The position numbers and the translations under genes were made by a program. The notes beneath the pieces were generated by a model that was not told the origin of the DNA, did not search any database, and saw nothing but the letters and a program-made list of their open reading frames with translations. From assembly GCA_905235625.1 (NCBI GenBank), contig CAJOLX010000003.1, forward strand, positions 25,497 through 89,496: DNA of 64,000 nt, read 5' to 3'. Shown here piece by piece: positions 38,502 to 47,090 of this stretch. The DNA is from an uncultured Clostridia bacterium (GTDB taxonomy: Bacteria; Bacillota; Clostridia; Oscillospirales; Acutalibacteraceae). Within the stretch, counting starts at the first letter, position 1; every line of letters starts with the position of its first letter.

Positions 38502-38999
38502 TTAATCATCTGTTATAAGCTGCTGTAAGATTTCAAACCTTGGGTCTCCCGGCTTTTTGCAATCGCACGGGCCGTCGTTTAAATTCTTACCGCACTGAGG
38601 GCAAAGCCCTTTGCAATCATCGGAACAAAGGAATTTGAAGGGCAGAGCAAGAAAAATATCTTCTCTGTAGATTTCGTCAAGATTAAGCTGTGACTCATCC
38701 GCAAGAATAAACTCGTCGTTCTCATCGTCATTTAAAAAACGGACGAGAACGTGAGAAAGCTCTAAATCAAAATCCTCGCTGAATTCTTCTGCGCATCTGT
38801 CGCAAACGGCGTCAAGGGTAAATTTTGCTCTCGCATCGAGATGAACTATACCCACGCTGTTGTAAACTCTGCCTGAAATATTGACCGGCTGCCTGAACGG
38901 CTGAATACCCGAAACAAATTCGTCTTTGAGATCCAAATCATAAGAAAAGGTCTCGCTGTATCCGTCGGTTTTGAAAACAGGCTCTAAATCAATAAACAT
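38502..38999 (-). CDS. yceD: YceD/DUF177 family protein
   Basis: A 165-residue soluble protein of the YceD family, linked to 23S rRNA accumulation and nearly always found before rpmF. Family signs are CDRCAEEFSEDFDLELSH and, near the C-terminus, EDIFLALPFKFLCSDDCKGL followed by CPQCGKNLNDGPCDC, giving several Cys pairs that may bind zinc. A consensus promoter lies at 39028. The molecular role is not established. Gap to rpmF is 36 bases. Confidence 0.9.
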   Translation of the reverse strand: MFIDLEPVFKTDGYSETFSYDLDLKDEFVSGIQPFRQPVNISGRVYNSVGIVHLDARAKFTLDAVCDRCAEEFSEDFDLELSHVLVRFLNDDENDEFILADESQLNLDEIYREDIFLALPFKFLCSDDCKGLCPQCGKNLNDGPCDCKKPGDPRFEILQQLITDD

Positions 39000-39027
39000 A
39001 CTAAAGCTCCAAAATCACGCGAATAGT

Positions 39028-39056
39028 ATTATATAATTAAAAAGGCAATTTGTCAA
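39028..39056 (-). promoter_or_regulatory. Promoter of yceD-rpmF
   Basis: Perfect TTGACA (39056-39051), 17-base spacer and perfect TATAAT (39033-39028) on the minus strand, about 30 bases before the start codon. Such a full match suits a ribosomal protein gene. Confidence 0.85.
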
Positions 39057-39073
39057 TAATTTTATTGGCGTAA

Positions 39074-39490
39074 TCAGATTTTTTCGCAATATTCAAATAT
39101 TTCCGAAGGAAGGTCTGCTTCGTCGGCGGAAATTGTAAACGTGAAATCCTGGTCGGCGTCTTTGCTGAGTTTGGAAACCTTCTTTAAGAATTCCGCAAGA
39201 GCAGCGTAATCTCTGCCGCCGATTTTAAGGGTTGCGTCAACGAGAATATCGGTGATGTCATGGTCTCCGGCGATAATTCCGCTCAGGAAGCCGTAAAAGG
39301 CATCGTAACCGCTGACACCGTAGTTATCGGTTTCAACAAGCCTTGCTCTGTAATTGATGTTGTAAGTGAGCAGTCTTTCTTTCTCAACGCAAACCACGTT
39401 GCCGTTTGATCTCTCAAGCGCTTCGTTTACGAGAGAAATGAGCCTTTTTGTTTTTCCTGAACCCTTATTTCCGATAATTAAATAAACCAT
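39074..39490 (-). CDS. Small P-loop protein of unknown function
   Basis: A 138-residue soluble protein. It opens with VYLIIGNKGSGKTKRLISLV, in which GNKGSGKT is a Walker A motif. A possible Walker B is ITDILVDATLK, with Asp in place of a full DE pair. The middle has FLSGIIAGDHDITDILVDA and the end EADLPSEIFEYCEKI. This looks like a small nucleotide-binding protein seen in Clostridia that is sometimes labelled as a PilT-like or ATP-binding protein; no pilus genes are near. It lies 15 bases after pgi and may be in its transcript. Role unknown. Confidence 0.75.
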   Translation of the reverse strand: MVYLIIGNKGSGKTKRLISLVNEALERSNGNVVCVEKERLLTYNINYRARLVETDNYGVSGYDAFYGFLSGIIAGDHDITDILVDATLKIGGRDYAALAEFLKKVSKLSKDADQDFTFTISADEADLPSEIFEYCEKI

Positions 39491-39505
39491 TTTTAACTTC
39501 CTCCG

Positions 39506-40843
39506 TTATTTTAATCTGTTTTCAAGAGATTCTTTTTCCTGCTCGTAGCCGGGTTTGCCCAAAAGAGCAAACATATTTTTCTTATAGCTTTCAACGCCGG
39601 GCTGATTAAACGGATTTATTCCGAGAACGTATCCGCTCAAAGCGCAAACAAGCTCGTAAAAATAAATGAGCTGACCGAGATTGTATTCGTCCTGCTTATC
39701 AATTTCGACAAGAATGTTCGGCACGTCGCCGTCGGTGTGAGCAAGCACCGTGCCCTGCTGAGCCTTTTTGTTGATAAAATGCATATTTTCGCCGGCAACA
39801 AAGTTTAAGCCGTCTGCATTCTCTTCATCATAAGGCACGGTAACGTTCGCTATAGGCTCGTTAACCCAAAGCACGGTTTCAAACATGAGCCTTTCACCCT
39901 GCTGAATATACTGACCCATTGAGTGAAGGTCGGTTGAAAAAATGACGGATGCGGGGTAAATGCCTTTGCCGTCTTTGCCTTCGCTCTCGCCGAAGAGCTG
40001 CTTTAACCACTCGTTCCACATAAGCATTGAGGGCTCGTAAGAAACGGAGAGCTCAATTTTTTTGCCGCTTCTGTAGAGAATGTTTCTCGCAGCCGCATAT
40101 TTGCACGCGTCGTTTGCAATAACGTCGCCGCCCGCATATTTTTCTCTCGCGTAAGCGGCGCCGCTCATAAGAGCGTCAACGTCTATTCCCGCGGCGGCTA
40201 TCGGCAGAAGGCCGACGGCGGTGAGCACGGAATATCTGCCGCCGACGTCATCGGGCACAACGAAGGTTTTATACCCTTCTTTATCGGCAAGTGCTTTTAA
40301 GGCGCCCTTTTTCTTATCGGTCGTAACGTATATTCTTTTTGCCGCTTCTTCTTTGCCGTATTTATCTTCAATCAGTTTTTTGAAAACTCTGAAAGCGACG
40401 GCGGTTTCGGTTGTGGTGCCGGATTTTGAAATAACGTTTATGGAAAAATCCTTTCCTTCGGTGAGCTTAATGAGCTCGGAAAGAGAATATGAGCTTAAAG
40501 TGTTGCCTCCGAAATAAATCTGAGGAGTGTCTTTTGCCAAAAGATTGTAATTGCTCGATTTAATAAACTCAATTACGGCTCTCGCTCCGAGATAGGAGCC
40601 GCCGATGCCGAGAACTATCAGCACGTCGGAGTCTTTCTTTATCTTTTCGGCGCTCTGCTTTATCTGCTCAAACTCCGCTTTATCGTAGTTTACGGGCAAA
40701 TCGAGCCAGCCGAGATAATCGTTACCCTCGCCGGTGCCGTTTCTGAGCTTTTCGTTTGCAGAGGTGATTTCGCTCTGCATTGACAACAGTTTATCTTTAT
40801 CCGACGCAATGCCGGCGTATTTTAGATTAAGTGAAATAGACAT
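39506..40843 (-). CDS. pgi: Glucose-6-phosphate isomerase
   Basis: Interconverts glucose 6-phosphate and fructose 6-phosphate. The 445 residues are the usual length in Firmicutes. Sugar-phosphate binding and active-site stretches are [34 protein letters not shown], and the C-terminal [27 protein letters not shown] with Lys following ([11 protein letters not shown]). Its leader contains a strong hairpin (40861-40916), unusual for this gene. The P-loop protein gene follows at 15 bases. Confidence 0.97.
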   Translation of the reverse strand: MSISLNLKYAGIASDKDKLLSMQSEITSANEKLRNGTGEGNDYLGWLDLPVNYDKAEFEQIKQSAEKIKKDSDVLIVLGIGGSYLGARAVIEFIKSSNYNLLAKDTPQIYFGGNTLSSYSLSELIKLTEGKDFSINVISKSGTTTETAVAFRVFKKLIEDKYGKEEAAKRIYVTTDKKKGALKALADKEGYKTFVVPDDVGGRYSVLTAVGLLPIAAAGIDVDALMSGAAYAREKYAGGDVIANDACKYAAARNILYRSGKKIELSVSYEPSMLMWNEWLKQLFGESEGKDGKGIYPASVIFSTDLHSMGQYIQQGERLMFETVLWVNEPIANVTVPYDEENADGLNFVAGENMHFINKKAQQGTVLAHTDGDVPNILVEIDKQDEYNLGQLIYFYELVCALSGYVLGINPFNQPGVESYKKNMFALLGKPGYEQEKESLENRLK

Positions 40844-40860
40844 ATAACCTGCATCTCCGA

Positions 40861-40916
40861 AAAATATACTCCGAATCGGCGCGTTTTGCGGTTAACGCCG
40901 ATCCTGAGTATATTTT
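40861..40916 (-). promoter_or_regulatory. Long hairpin in the 5' leader of pgi
   Basis: AAAATATACTC and GAGTATATTTT pair over 11 bases. After a single mismatch, GGATCGGCG pairs with CGCCGATTC (one G-U in RNA) for nine more. TATAAT at 40924-40919 places the transcription start almost at the base of the stem; the -35 (TTAATT, 18-base spacer) is weak. Twenty-odd bases later come a ribosome site and the pgi start. It could stabilise the RNA, act in attenuation, or mark a terminator read from elsewhere. Confidence 0.6.
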
Positions 40917-40958
40917 ACATTATATTAAGTAAGATTTCAAGAAATTAAGGCAATAATT

Positions 40959-42167
40959 TTAAATAATTATTTCATTAATTTTGAGAGGCTCTTTGCTCCT
41001 CGTTTTCCAGAAAGAGCCCGCGTAAATTTCAACCCTGTATTTTCCCTTTTTAAGCCCGTCAAAGGTCACCGAAAGGTTTTTGGGCATATCATAAAAATAA
41101 TATTCGCTCCAAACGTTTTTGAGAGCGGCAACGGTATCGTCCTCTCTTAAAACGTAAACGTTATAATCGTTAACGTATTCTTTTTCGATAACAGCCTGGT
41201 CAAAAGTAACGGTGAATCCGTCTTCGGTTATGCCGCTGACAACGGCGGAGGCGTTCGGCTCAAAATAGGGAGCCGCGTCGGTTTTATATCTCTCGTCGGT
41301 GTAAGTAAAGGATTTCGGGTTCCACGGCTCATCTATTTTCCAAACGAAGGGGAAGAAATTATCCGTTATAAGGTCATAAGGATAAACTCTGACTCTGCCG
41401 TTTTCATCCGCTTCAACTATAAGCATTTGAGCGGCAAGCTCTTTGCCCGGGAAACAGGTGCCGTACCACTTGTCAAATTCGTCATTTTCAAAGTAGCTGA
41501 GAGTGCCGGTGCCGAGGCTCGTGAAATGCTTTTGGTGAATGGAACGCGGGTCGTTTATTGGAGCGTGCGAATGGCCCGAAAAATCTATTACCTGAGGATA
41601 GCTGCAAAGAGTGGGGTACAACGCGTCGTCGCCCCAGTTAATGCTGCCGTAAACAGTGTCCGAAATATGGGGATGCTGAAAGAAGAATATTGGCTTTTTA
41701 TGATCGTCTTCGGCAGCTTCTTTTAAAGCGTTTGCGGCAAATTCAATTTCCGGCTCATAATAATCGCAATGAGCGGAGCAGCTTAAGCTGATAAAATGAA
41801 AACCGTTAATCACTTTATGAGTATTGGGCTCAAGAGAGAATATATCCTTAAGCCTCTGCTTTGCGCCGTCAACGCCGTCGTGACCGAATTCGTGAGAGGC
41901 AACGGAAAGGTTAACGTAAGTGCCTTCTTTAACGCATTCGTCAAGAGTGTTTTTAAAAGCTATCATTTGCTCGGGCGTGCCTCTGTTTGCAAAATCGCCG
42001 ACAACGTAAATAGCATCAAGATTTTTATATTCATCCTTTGAAGCGAGCTCATAAGACTTCTCAATAGCGTGTTTCATTCTGTCGCGCTCAACGGTGTAAC
42101 CGTCTTTATAATGAACGTCGCTGCAAACCATAAATCTTAAAACGGGCTTGAATTCAGAATCATACAT
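40959..42167 (-). CDS. Calcineurin-like metallophosphoesterase
   Basis: A 402-residue protein. The N-terminal phosphoesterase domain has FMVCSDVHYKDGY with Asp and His, VVGDFANRG with the second Asp, an Asn/His site modified to SVASHEFGHDG where most relatives have GNHD, then FFFQHPHISD and VIDFSGHSHAP. The C-terminal 130 residues form a fibronectin-like beta domain (AVVSGITEDGFTVTFDQAVI). No signal peptide is seen, so it is cytoplasmic as drawn. The start at 42167 follows GGGGGAG. The longer frame to 42224 runs through the terminator of the gene upstream. The substrate is unknown; the changed GNHD may lower activity. Confidence 0.83.
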   Translation of the reverse strand: MYDSEFKPVLRFMVCSDVHYKDGYTVERDRMKHAIEKSYELASKDEYKNLDAIYVVGDFANRGTPEQMIAFKNTLDECVKEGTYVNLSVASHEFGHDGVDGAKQRLKDIFSLEPNTHKVINGFHFISLSCSAHCDYYEPEIEFAANALKEAAEDDHKKPIFFFQHPHISDTVYGSINWGDDALYPTLCSYPQVIDFSGHSHAPINDPRSIHQKHFTSLGTGTLSYFENDEFDKWYGTCFPGKELAAQMLIVEADENGRVRVYPYDLITDNFFPFVWKIDEPWNPKSFTYTDERYKTDAAPYFEPNASAVVSGITEDGFTVTFDQAVIEKEYVNDYNVYVLREDDTVAALKNVWSEYYFYDMPKNLSVTFDGLKKGKYRVEIYAGSFWKTRSKEPLKINEIII

Positions 42168-42183
42168 TTTCGTTTCTCCCCCT

Positions 42184-42222
42184 AAAAAAGCCGCATTCAG
42201 ATTTAGCTTTTCTGAATGCGGC
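42184..42222 (-). terminator. Terminator of the PPC-domain protein gene
   Basis: GCCGCATTCAG and CTGAATGCGGC make a perfect 11-base stem with an 11-base loop, followed by a run of T on the minus strand. Confidence 0.88.
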
Positions 42223-42235
42223 AATGTTAAATCAA

Positions 42236-43765
42236 TTAGTTAAAAATTTTGATGATCGTGCCGATTGAAAGCTGGAACAGATCGTAGAGCACCTTGAAAG
42301 TGCCTGTGTTGAAATCGGGTCTGCCGTCGCCGTTAAGATCGATCTGACCGGATTCGCCGCCGAGATGAAGCACAAGCTCTCTGAAATTATTGTTCCAGAA
42401 ATCAGCCCAGGGAAGAGCCTTGATTCTCGCCCATACTCTCTGGAAGAAATTGCCGTCGGGAGTGGGAGTTGCTCCGGAATTGTAAGCCTCGGTCTTAATT
42501 ACATAGTTGCCGGTTGAAACGGAATTGCCGGTAACCTGGATATAATAAGTGCCTGCATTGAACGTGTTAAGGTCAATCTCGAGAGGCTTTGACATATCAA
42601 CGGTTATGTTTTTGTAATCGTCAATAGCATTGGCGTCGCTGTCTAAAATATTTACTTTCCAGCTTGCGGTATCGGGGTTTGAATCAGCGCTGCCATAAAC
42701 GGTGAGCTTATAAGCTCTGTCGCTGTCTTTAACGGAAAGCTTGAAATAGTCTATGTCGTTGCTCTTTGAAATGCTTGCAAACATAGCTTTGCCGAGAGTG
42801 AGCGGAGTGGCGTATTCTTTTACGTCATTATATTCTGCCTCGGTGCTCGAATCAGACTTCGCATAAACTCTGAGCTTATAGTTTGCGTTGGAAGTGACGG
42901 AAGGATTTTCTTCATGACCATCTTCATTCTTATGACGGCAATTATCGGCAGTTACCTTAATGAAATAAGTGCCTGCGCTTACGCCGACTTCGGCGCTTGA
43001 ATAAAATTCTTCGCCGTTATCCTCGGTTGTTACGGTGAATTTGCAAATCTCTTGGGGTTCATAATTGACGCCGGGAATAGAATAAGCAGATACGGTATAT
43101 TTAACGCCGGGCACAAGAGCCGCGAAATCAATCTGGAAATAACCGGTGGGAGCCTGGAACTTATAAAAATCAATGTCTCCATCGGAAGTTGACGAATAAT
43201 CAACGGCGCCGTAATAAACGGGAGACGTTGAGTTATTCGTGCCTACTATTTCATCGGCGTTCGACTTGTCGTTATTGTCCTCGGTTTCGGTGTTGAGGTT
43301 TGCGTCAAGGCTTACGGAAACCTGGTATTCATAAGTCATGCTGACAGTGCCGGTTTCAACCTTAACGTAGTAGTCACCGCCGGGAATAAGAACGGGTGAA
43401 GAAGAGGTCTTCTTATGATTGCCTTTAACGGAGAAAGACGCAACTTTGTTTTTGTCAGTTTCTCCTTTCGTTAGAACGGAATCATCAAATACGCTTACTT
43501 TGAAATAAATCTGATCGGTTCCCGCTCCGTCATGAGTGAAAGAAAAAGTAGCAAGGCCCATTGAGGTGCCGAGATTTACTTTGTACCAGTCAACGTCATC
43601 AAAAGTAGCAAGAACGCCTTTGCCGGGAGCCGCTATAGTAAACGAAGTTGCCTCAGCTGCGGTTTCGTTAGGCTCGGTCTCGGTGTCGGCAAGCGCAACG
43701 GAAGCGCAGCCAAACGCCATGAGAACGACTAAAAGAACTGACAATAATTTCTTTGCAGTTTTCAT
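42236..43765 (-). CDS. Secreted protein with three PPC-type domains
   Basis: A 509-residue exported protein. Signal peptide at 1-27 (VLLVVLMAFGCASVALAD). Three bacterial pre-peptidase C-terminal domains follow, each beginning with an acidic linker: ETEPNETAAEATSF, ETEDNNDKSNADEIV and EAEYNDVKEYATPLTLG. Each ends with a strand pattern such as PGGDYYVKVETG, AGTYFIKVTADN or AGTYYIQVTGNSV. The C-terminus has a Trp-rich helix (FFQRVWARIKALPWADFW), a calcium-loop-like DLNGDGRPDFN, and a hydrophobic last stretch LYDLFQLSIGTIIKIF. No catalytic domain is present. The start at 43765 follows GGAGG by eight bases. PPC domains normally accompany secreted hydrolases; here they may act as adhesive or scaffold units. 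Confidence 0.87.
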   Translation of the reverse strand: MKTAKKLLSVLLVVLMAFGCASVALADTETEPNETAAEATSFTIAAPGKGVLATFDDVDWYKVNLGTSMGLATFSFTHDGAGTDQIYFKVSVFDDSVLTKGETDKNKVASFSVKGNHKKTSSSPVLIPGGDYYVKVETGTVSMTYEYQVSVSLDANLNTETEDNNDKSNADEIVGTNNSTSPVYYGAVDYSSTSDGDIDFYKFQAPTGYFQIDFAALVPGVKYTVSAYSIPGVNYEPQEICKFTVTTEDNGEEFYSSAEVGVSAGTYFIKVTADNCRHKNEDGHEENPSVTSNANYKLRVYAKSDSSTEAEYNDVKEYATPLTLGKAMFASISKSNDIDYFKLSVKDSDRAYKLTVYGSADSNPDTASWKVNILDSDANAIDDYKNITVDMSKPLEIDLNTFNAGTYYIQVTGNSVSTGNYVIKTEAYNSGATPTPDGNFFQRVWARIKALPWADFWNNNFRELVLHLGGESGQIDLNGDGRPDFNTGTFKVLYDLFQLSIGTIIKIFN

Positions 43766-43807
43766 TGTAACATCCTCCATGAATAAAAGTTATTCAAAAT
43801 CAATGAT

Positions 43808-43836
43808 AATGTATCATAAAAGCTTTTAAAAGTCAA
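43808..43836 (-). promoter_or_regulatory. Promoter of the PPC-domain protein gene
   Basis: TTGACT (43836-43831), 17-base spacer, TACATT (43813-43808) on the minus strand, ending about 40 bases before the start codon. Confidence 0.65.
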
Positions 43837-43877
43837 ATATTAAGGTGTTTTTTAATTTTTTATTTACATTTGCGCAA

Positions 43878-44546
43878 CTATCGCGTAACTTCTTTTTTAT
43901 CGTTTACGCTTATTTTTTCGATAATCCAATCAAAATCGTCCGTATAAAGAATGCTCGAGCAGTATTCGCAAACGGCGCTGAAATTTATGTTTACCGGCGC
44001 TCCGCAGTTAGGGCAGTTCTGAGCGCCTTCTCTGACCTTAAGATATGATGAAAACTTTTTATTTTTTGAAAGAGCAACTCTGTAAGTTATGAATTTTTCG
44101 CTCGCTTTGCTGCCGCTTATGATTTTTCCCTCGCCGTCAATAACGTAATCGGTCATTCTGACGGTCAAATCGGCGGCGGCAAAGTCCCCTTCTTCCGATA
44201 TACGGCAGCCCGAAAACGAGCGATTAAGAACGGAAAGCTTATCAAAGCGATGAGTAAGATTTTCCCTCTTTAAATACTGAATTTCTTTTTCAATGCCGCC
44301 GATAATATAATCGGAGATATATGGCTTTACAGGGCTGTAATCCTTATCTTCAACGCTGCTGAAAATCCTGATAAGAATATTTGAAACTTTTTCGCAAAAC
44401 TCAAAATCCGAAAAATCGGGATATTTTTGCTTTAATTTTGATAAGCCGCCCGATATTGCCTTATCGTAATCAGTCGGAAGTGACGCAAAAAAATCGGGAG
44501 ACGAATTTTCAGCGCTCTCTTTTTTGCCGAAACCGAAAAGCTTCAT
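43878..44546 (-). CDS. Tim44-like domain protein with C-terminal zinc ribbon
   Basis: A 222-residue cytoplasmic protein. An acidic N-terminal stretch is followed by a Tim44-like alpha/beta domain (about 60-175: DFSDFEFCEKVSNILIRIF, then FAAADLTVRMTDYVIDGEG), and a zinc ribbon reading CPNCGAPVNIN and CEYCSSILYTDDF at 182-205. Proteins of this kind occur in many Firmicutes as uncharacterised TIM44-like domain proteins, often membrane-associated; this one has no membrane helix, so it may have a membrane partner. GGAGG precedes the ATG. Gene neighbours offer no functional hint. Confidence 0.8.
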   Translation of the reverse strand: MKLFGFGKKESAENSSPDFFASLPTDYDKAISGGLSKLKQKYPDFSDFEFCEKVSNILIRIFSSVEDKDYSPVKPYISDYIIGGIEKEIQYLKRENLTHRFDKLSVLNRSFSGCRISEEGDFAAADLTVRMTDYVIDGEGKIISGSKASEKFITYRVALSKNKKFSSYLKVREGAQNCPNCGAPVNINFSAVCEYCSSILYTDDFDWIIEKISVNDKKEVTR

Positions 44547-44561
44547 AATCTGTTTCCTCCG

Positions 44562-44601
44562 TAAAAAAGAATGAGACCTGCTTAATTATAAAACAGGTCT
44601 C
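44562..44601 (-). terminator. Terminator of putP
   Basis: GAGACCTG and CAGGTCTC stems (44573-44580 and 44594-44601), then a T-rich run on the minus strand, just past the putP stop. Confidence 0.8.
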
Positions 44602-44640
44602 GTAATAATTCAAGCCGAAAGTAACAAAAGAGTGTTTAAA

Positions 44641-46104
44641 TCAATCTTCGCTGTCCTGAAGGTTAACGGCTCTGTCAAAGAGCTGCTGAACTTCTTCGCT
44701 CGGCGCTTTGGTGATGAGGGTAACAACGACGGCTGCGACAAAGCCGATTATGAAACCGGGAACTATCTCGTATATGCCAAGGCCCTTAAGGAATATGAGC
44801 CAGAGAATATCCGTTGCAGCGCCTGCAACAATGCCGGCAAGAGCGCCCTGGAAGTTAAATCTCTTCCAGAAGAGCGAAAGAAGAATTGCGGGGCTGAACG
44901 CTGCGCCGAAGATGCCCCAGGCATTTTCAACAAGGTCCATGATAGTGCCCGAATTCGGGTTGGAGGCTATGAGAATAGCAACTACGGATATGATGAGCAC
45001 AACGACTCTGCCTGCCCAAATCATTTCTTTATCGGAAGCCTTGTTACGGCGAATAATGGGCTTGTAAAGGTCGCTCGTAAACGCCGAAGAAGACGCAAGA
45101 AGCTGAGAGTCGGCGGTTGACATTGAAGCGGCAAGGATAGCGGAGAGCAATATTCCGCAGATAGCGGCGGGGAAGAGGAATCTTGACATCTGAATGAATA
45201 CGGTTGAAGAATCCTCGATTTCTCCCAAAAGCATATGGCCGATAGCGCCGGCTCCGACGGAGAATATAACTATAAGCCAGTTCCAGGCGATGCCGATTTT
45301 TGCGCTCTTTCTGAGAGCTTTATCGGATTTAAGAGACATAAATCTGACTATAATGTGAGGCATGCCGAAGTAACCGATGCCCCAGCCGAGGCCTGAAATA
45401 ACGTCTTGGAAGTTAGTGAAAAGCTTAAAATAATTTTCGGGAAGCTCTGCAGCTGCCTCAGCTCCTCTGCCGCTGTTGATCGCAAAAAGAGCAAAGATGG
45501 GAGCTGCAAGAAGAGCCGCAAGCATGAGCATGCCCTGGAAGAAGTCCGTCCAGCAAACGGCTTTGTAACCGCCGAGGAAGGTGTAGAAAACTATGATAGC
45601 GGCGGCAAGATACATCGCTTTTTTGGTTTCTATGCCGAGAACGGTGTTAAACAGAGTGCCGCAAGCTTTCATGCTTGAAGCCGCATAAACAGTGTAAGCA
45701 ATAAGGAAAATAAGGGCGCAAATAACTCTTATTGCAGAGTTCTTAGTAAGGAAACGATTGGTGAGATACTGGGGAATGGTGATAGAGTCATTCGCCACGA
45801 TGGTGAATTTACGAAGACGGGGCGCCATAATTATCCACGAGAGAGCATAGCCTATCGCAAGACCTATGGCAATCCACGCTTTGCCGATGCCGTAGGCATA
45901 AATGGAAGCAGGCAGGCCCATAAGCACCCAAGCGCTCATATCGGAAGCGCCGGCAGAAAGAGCCGAAACCCAGGGGCCCATTGAACGGCCGCCGAGGAAA
46001 TACTCTTTTTCACCGCCGCCTTTGGACTGGATGAAGAAATAAATGCCGATGCCTATCATGAGGCAAAGATAAAGGATAAAGATTATGTTTTCAACGTTAA
46101 ACAT
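44641..46104 (-). CDS. putP: Sodium/solute symporter, proline permease type (PutP)
   Basis: A 487-residue membrane protein with about 13 helices. The N-terminus is typical of PutP: FIQSKGGGEKEYFLGGRSMG, ALSAGASDMSAWVLMGLP with the sodium-site residues. Ser-rich AASMSTADSQLLASSSAFTSDLY around residue 335 holds the second sodium-binding position. It imports proline together with sodium. The closeness to proC-proA-proB strengthens the proline assignment, although it has its own promoter and terminator. A ribosome site AGAGAGG precedes ATG. Confidence 0.92.
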   Translation of the reverse strand: MFNVENIIFILYLCLMIGIGIYFFIQSKGGGEKEYFLGGRSMGPWVSALSAGASDMSAWVLMGLPASIYAYGIGKAWIAIGLAIGYALSWIIMAPRLRKFTIVANDSITIPQYLTNRFLTKNSAIRVICALIFLIAYTVYAASSMKACGTLFNTVLGIETKKAMYLAAAIIVFYTFLGGYKAVCWTDFFQGMLMLAALLAAPIFALFAINSGRGAEAAAELPENYFKLFTNFQDVISGLGWGIGYFGMPHIIVRFMSLKSDKALRKSAKIGIAWNWLIVIFSVGAGAIGHMLLGEIEDSSTVFIQMSRFLFPAAICGILLSAILAASMSTADSQLLASSSAFTSDLYKPIIRRNKASDKEMIWAGRVVVLIISVVAILIASNPNSGTIMDLVENAWGIFGAAFSPAILLSLFWKRFNFQGALAGIVAGAATDILWLIFLKGLGIYEIVPGFIIGFVAAVVVTLITKAPSEEVQQLFDRAVNLQDSED

Positions 46105-46134
46105 AAAAAAACCTCTCTTTCAACAATTAGAGAA

Positions 46135-46163
46135 ATATTAACATATTATTAACAGGTATACAA
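46135..46163 (-). promoter_or_regulatory. Promoter of putP
   Basis: TTGTAT (46163-46158), 17-base spacer, TAATAT (46140-46135) on the minus strand, 30 bases ahead of the start. Confidence 0.55.
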
Positions 46164-46169
46164 TACAGA

Positions 46170-46199
46170 ACGGAGTGCAGAATGAATTCCGTACTCCGT
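46170..46199 (-). terminator. Probable terminator after proC
   Basis: ACGGAGT and ACTCCGT arms of seven bases with an inner partial pairing (CGGAATTC and CATTCTG), followed on the minus strand by TCTGTATTGT. The T run is weak. Confidence 0.5.
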
Positions 46200-46283
46200 A
46201 ATGGTTAGCTTGCTGAATTATATTAAGATATAAGGGTTAGATAACTGTACGTCAATAAGGATTTAATCAATATTATTGATATA

Positions 46284-47090
46284 CTACTTATTAAACTCAA
46301 GTGTTTTGCGGTAAGAGGCGTCAACAGCGTCAATCAGAGCGCTTCTGAAGCCTGCTTTTTCGAGAGCGGCAACGCCTTCAATGGTGGTGCCGCCGGGGCT
46401 GCATACGGAATCCTTAAGCTCGGCGGGAGATTTGCCCGTTTCGAGCATAAGCTCAGCAGAGCCGTAAAGCATCTGAGCGGTGTATACGTAAGCCTTATCT
46501 CTCGGCACTCCGCATTTAACGGCGCCGTCGGCAAGCGCTTCAATCATTAAATAAGCGTAAGCCGGTCCGCATCCTGTAACTATTGAATAAGCGTCAATAA
46601 AGCGCTCTTCGATAACGTCTATTCTGCCGCACGCCGAATATGACGAAACAAAGTAATCAAGCTCGCCGCGCGTTACTTCATCGCTTTTTGCGCAAAGAGT
46701 CATTCCCGCGCCCACAGCGCAGGGAACGTTGGGCATTATTCTGATAACGGGATAATCTGCAAGCGACAGCTCCTTAATCTTTTTTATCGAAGTGCCTGCG
46801 GCCATGGAAACGAGAACGAACCTGTCTTTTCTCTCTTTAAGAGCGCCGCCGATTTCATCAAAAGTCGCTTTAAGCGCCTGAGGCTTAACGGCAATAACTA
46901 CGTATTCTGAATTTGCGGCAACGTCAAGAGAATCGGTCAAAACCGCGCCTGTCTTTTCGGCGACCGATGAGGCTTTTGCTTCATCTTTATCGCAGAGGGC
47001 GAGTTTGCCTTTTTCGACCGAGCTGCCTATTCCCGCCGCGAGAGCGGAGCCCATATTGCCCGCTCCTATGAAGCCGAATTTGTATTTCAT
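46284..47090 (-). CDS. proC: Pyrroline-5-carboxylate reductase
   Basis: Last step of proline synthesis, reducing pyrroline-5-carboxylate with NAD(P)H. The 268 residues begin with the nucleotide-binding FGFIGAGNMGSALAAG, followed by VIRIMPNVPCAVGAGM, GCGPAYAYLMIEALADGA and VCSPGGTTIEGVAALE, all family signatures. The ATG overlaps the proA stop by four bases. Preceding GGGGAGG supports the start. Confidence 0.97.
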   Translation of the reverse strand: MKYKFGFIGAGNMGSALAAGIGSSVEKGKLALCDKDEAKASSVAEKTGAVLTDSLDVAANSEYVVIAVKPQALKATFDEIGGALKERKDRFVLVSMAAGTSIKKIKELSLADYPVIRIMPNVPCAVGAGMTLCAKSDEVTRGELDYFVSSYSACGRIDVIEERFIDAYSIVTGCGPAYAYLMIEALADGAVKCGVPRDKAYVYTAQMLYGSAELMLETGKSPAELKDSVCSPGGTTIEGVAALEKAGFRSALIDAVDASYRKTLEFNK

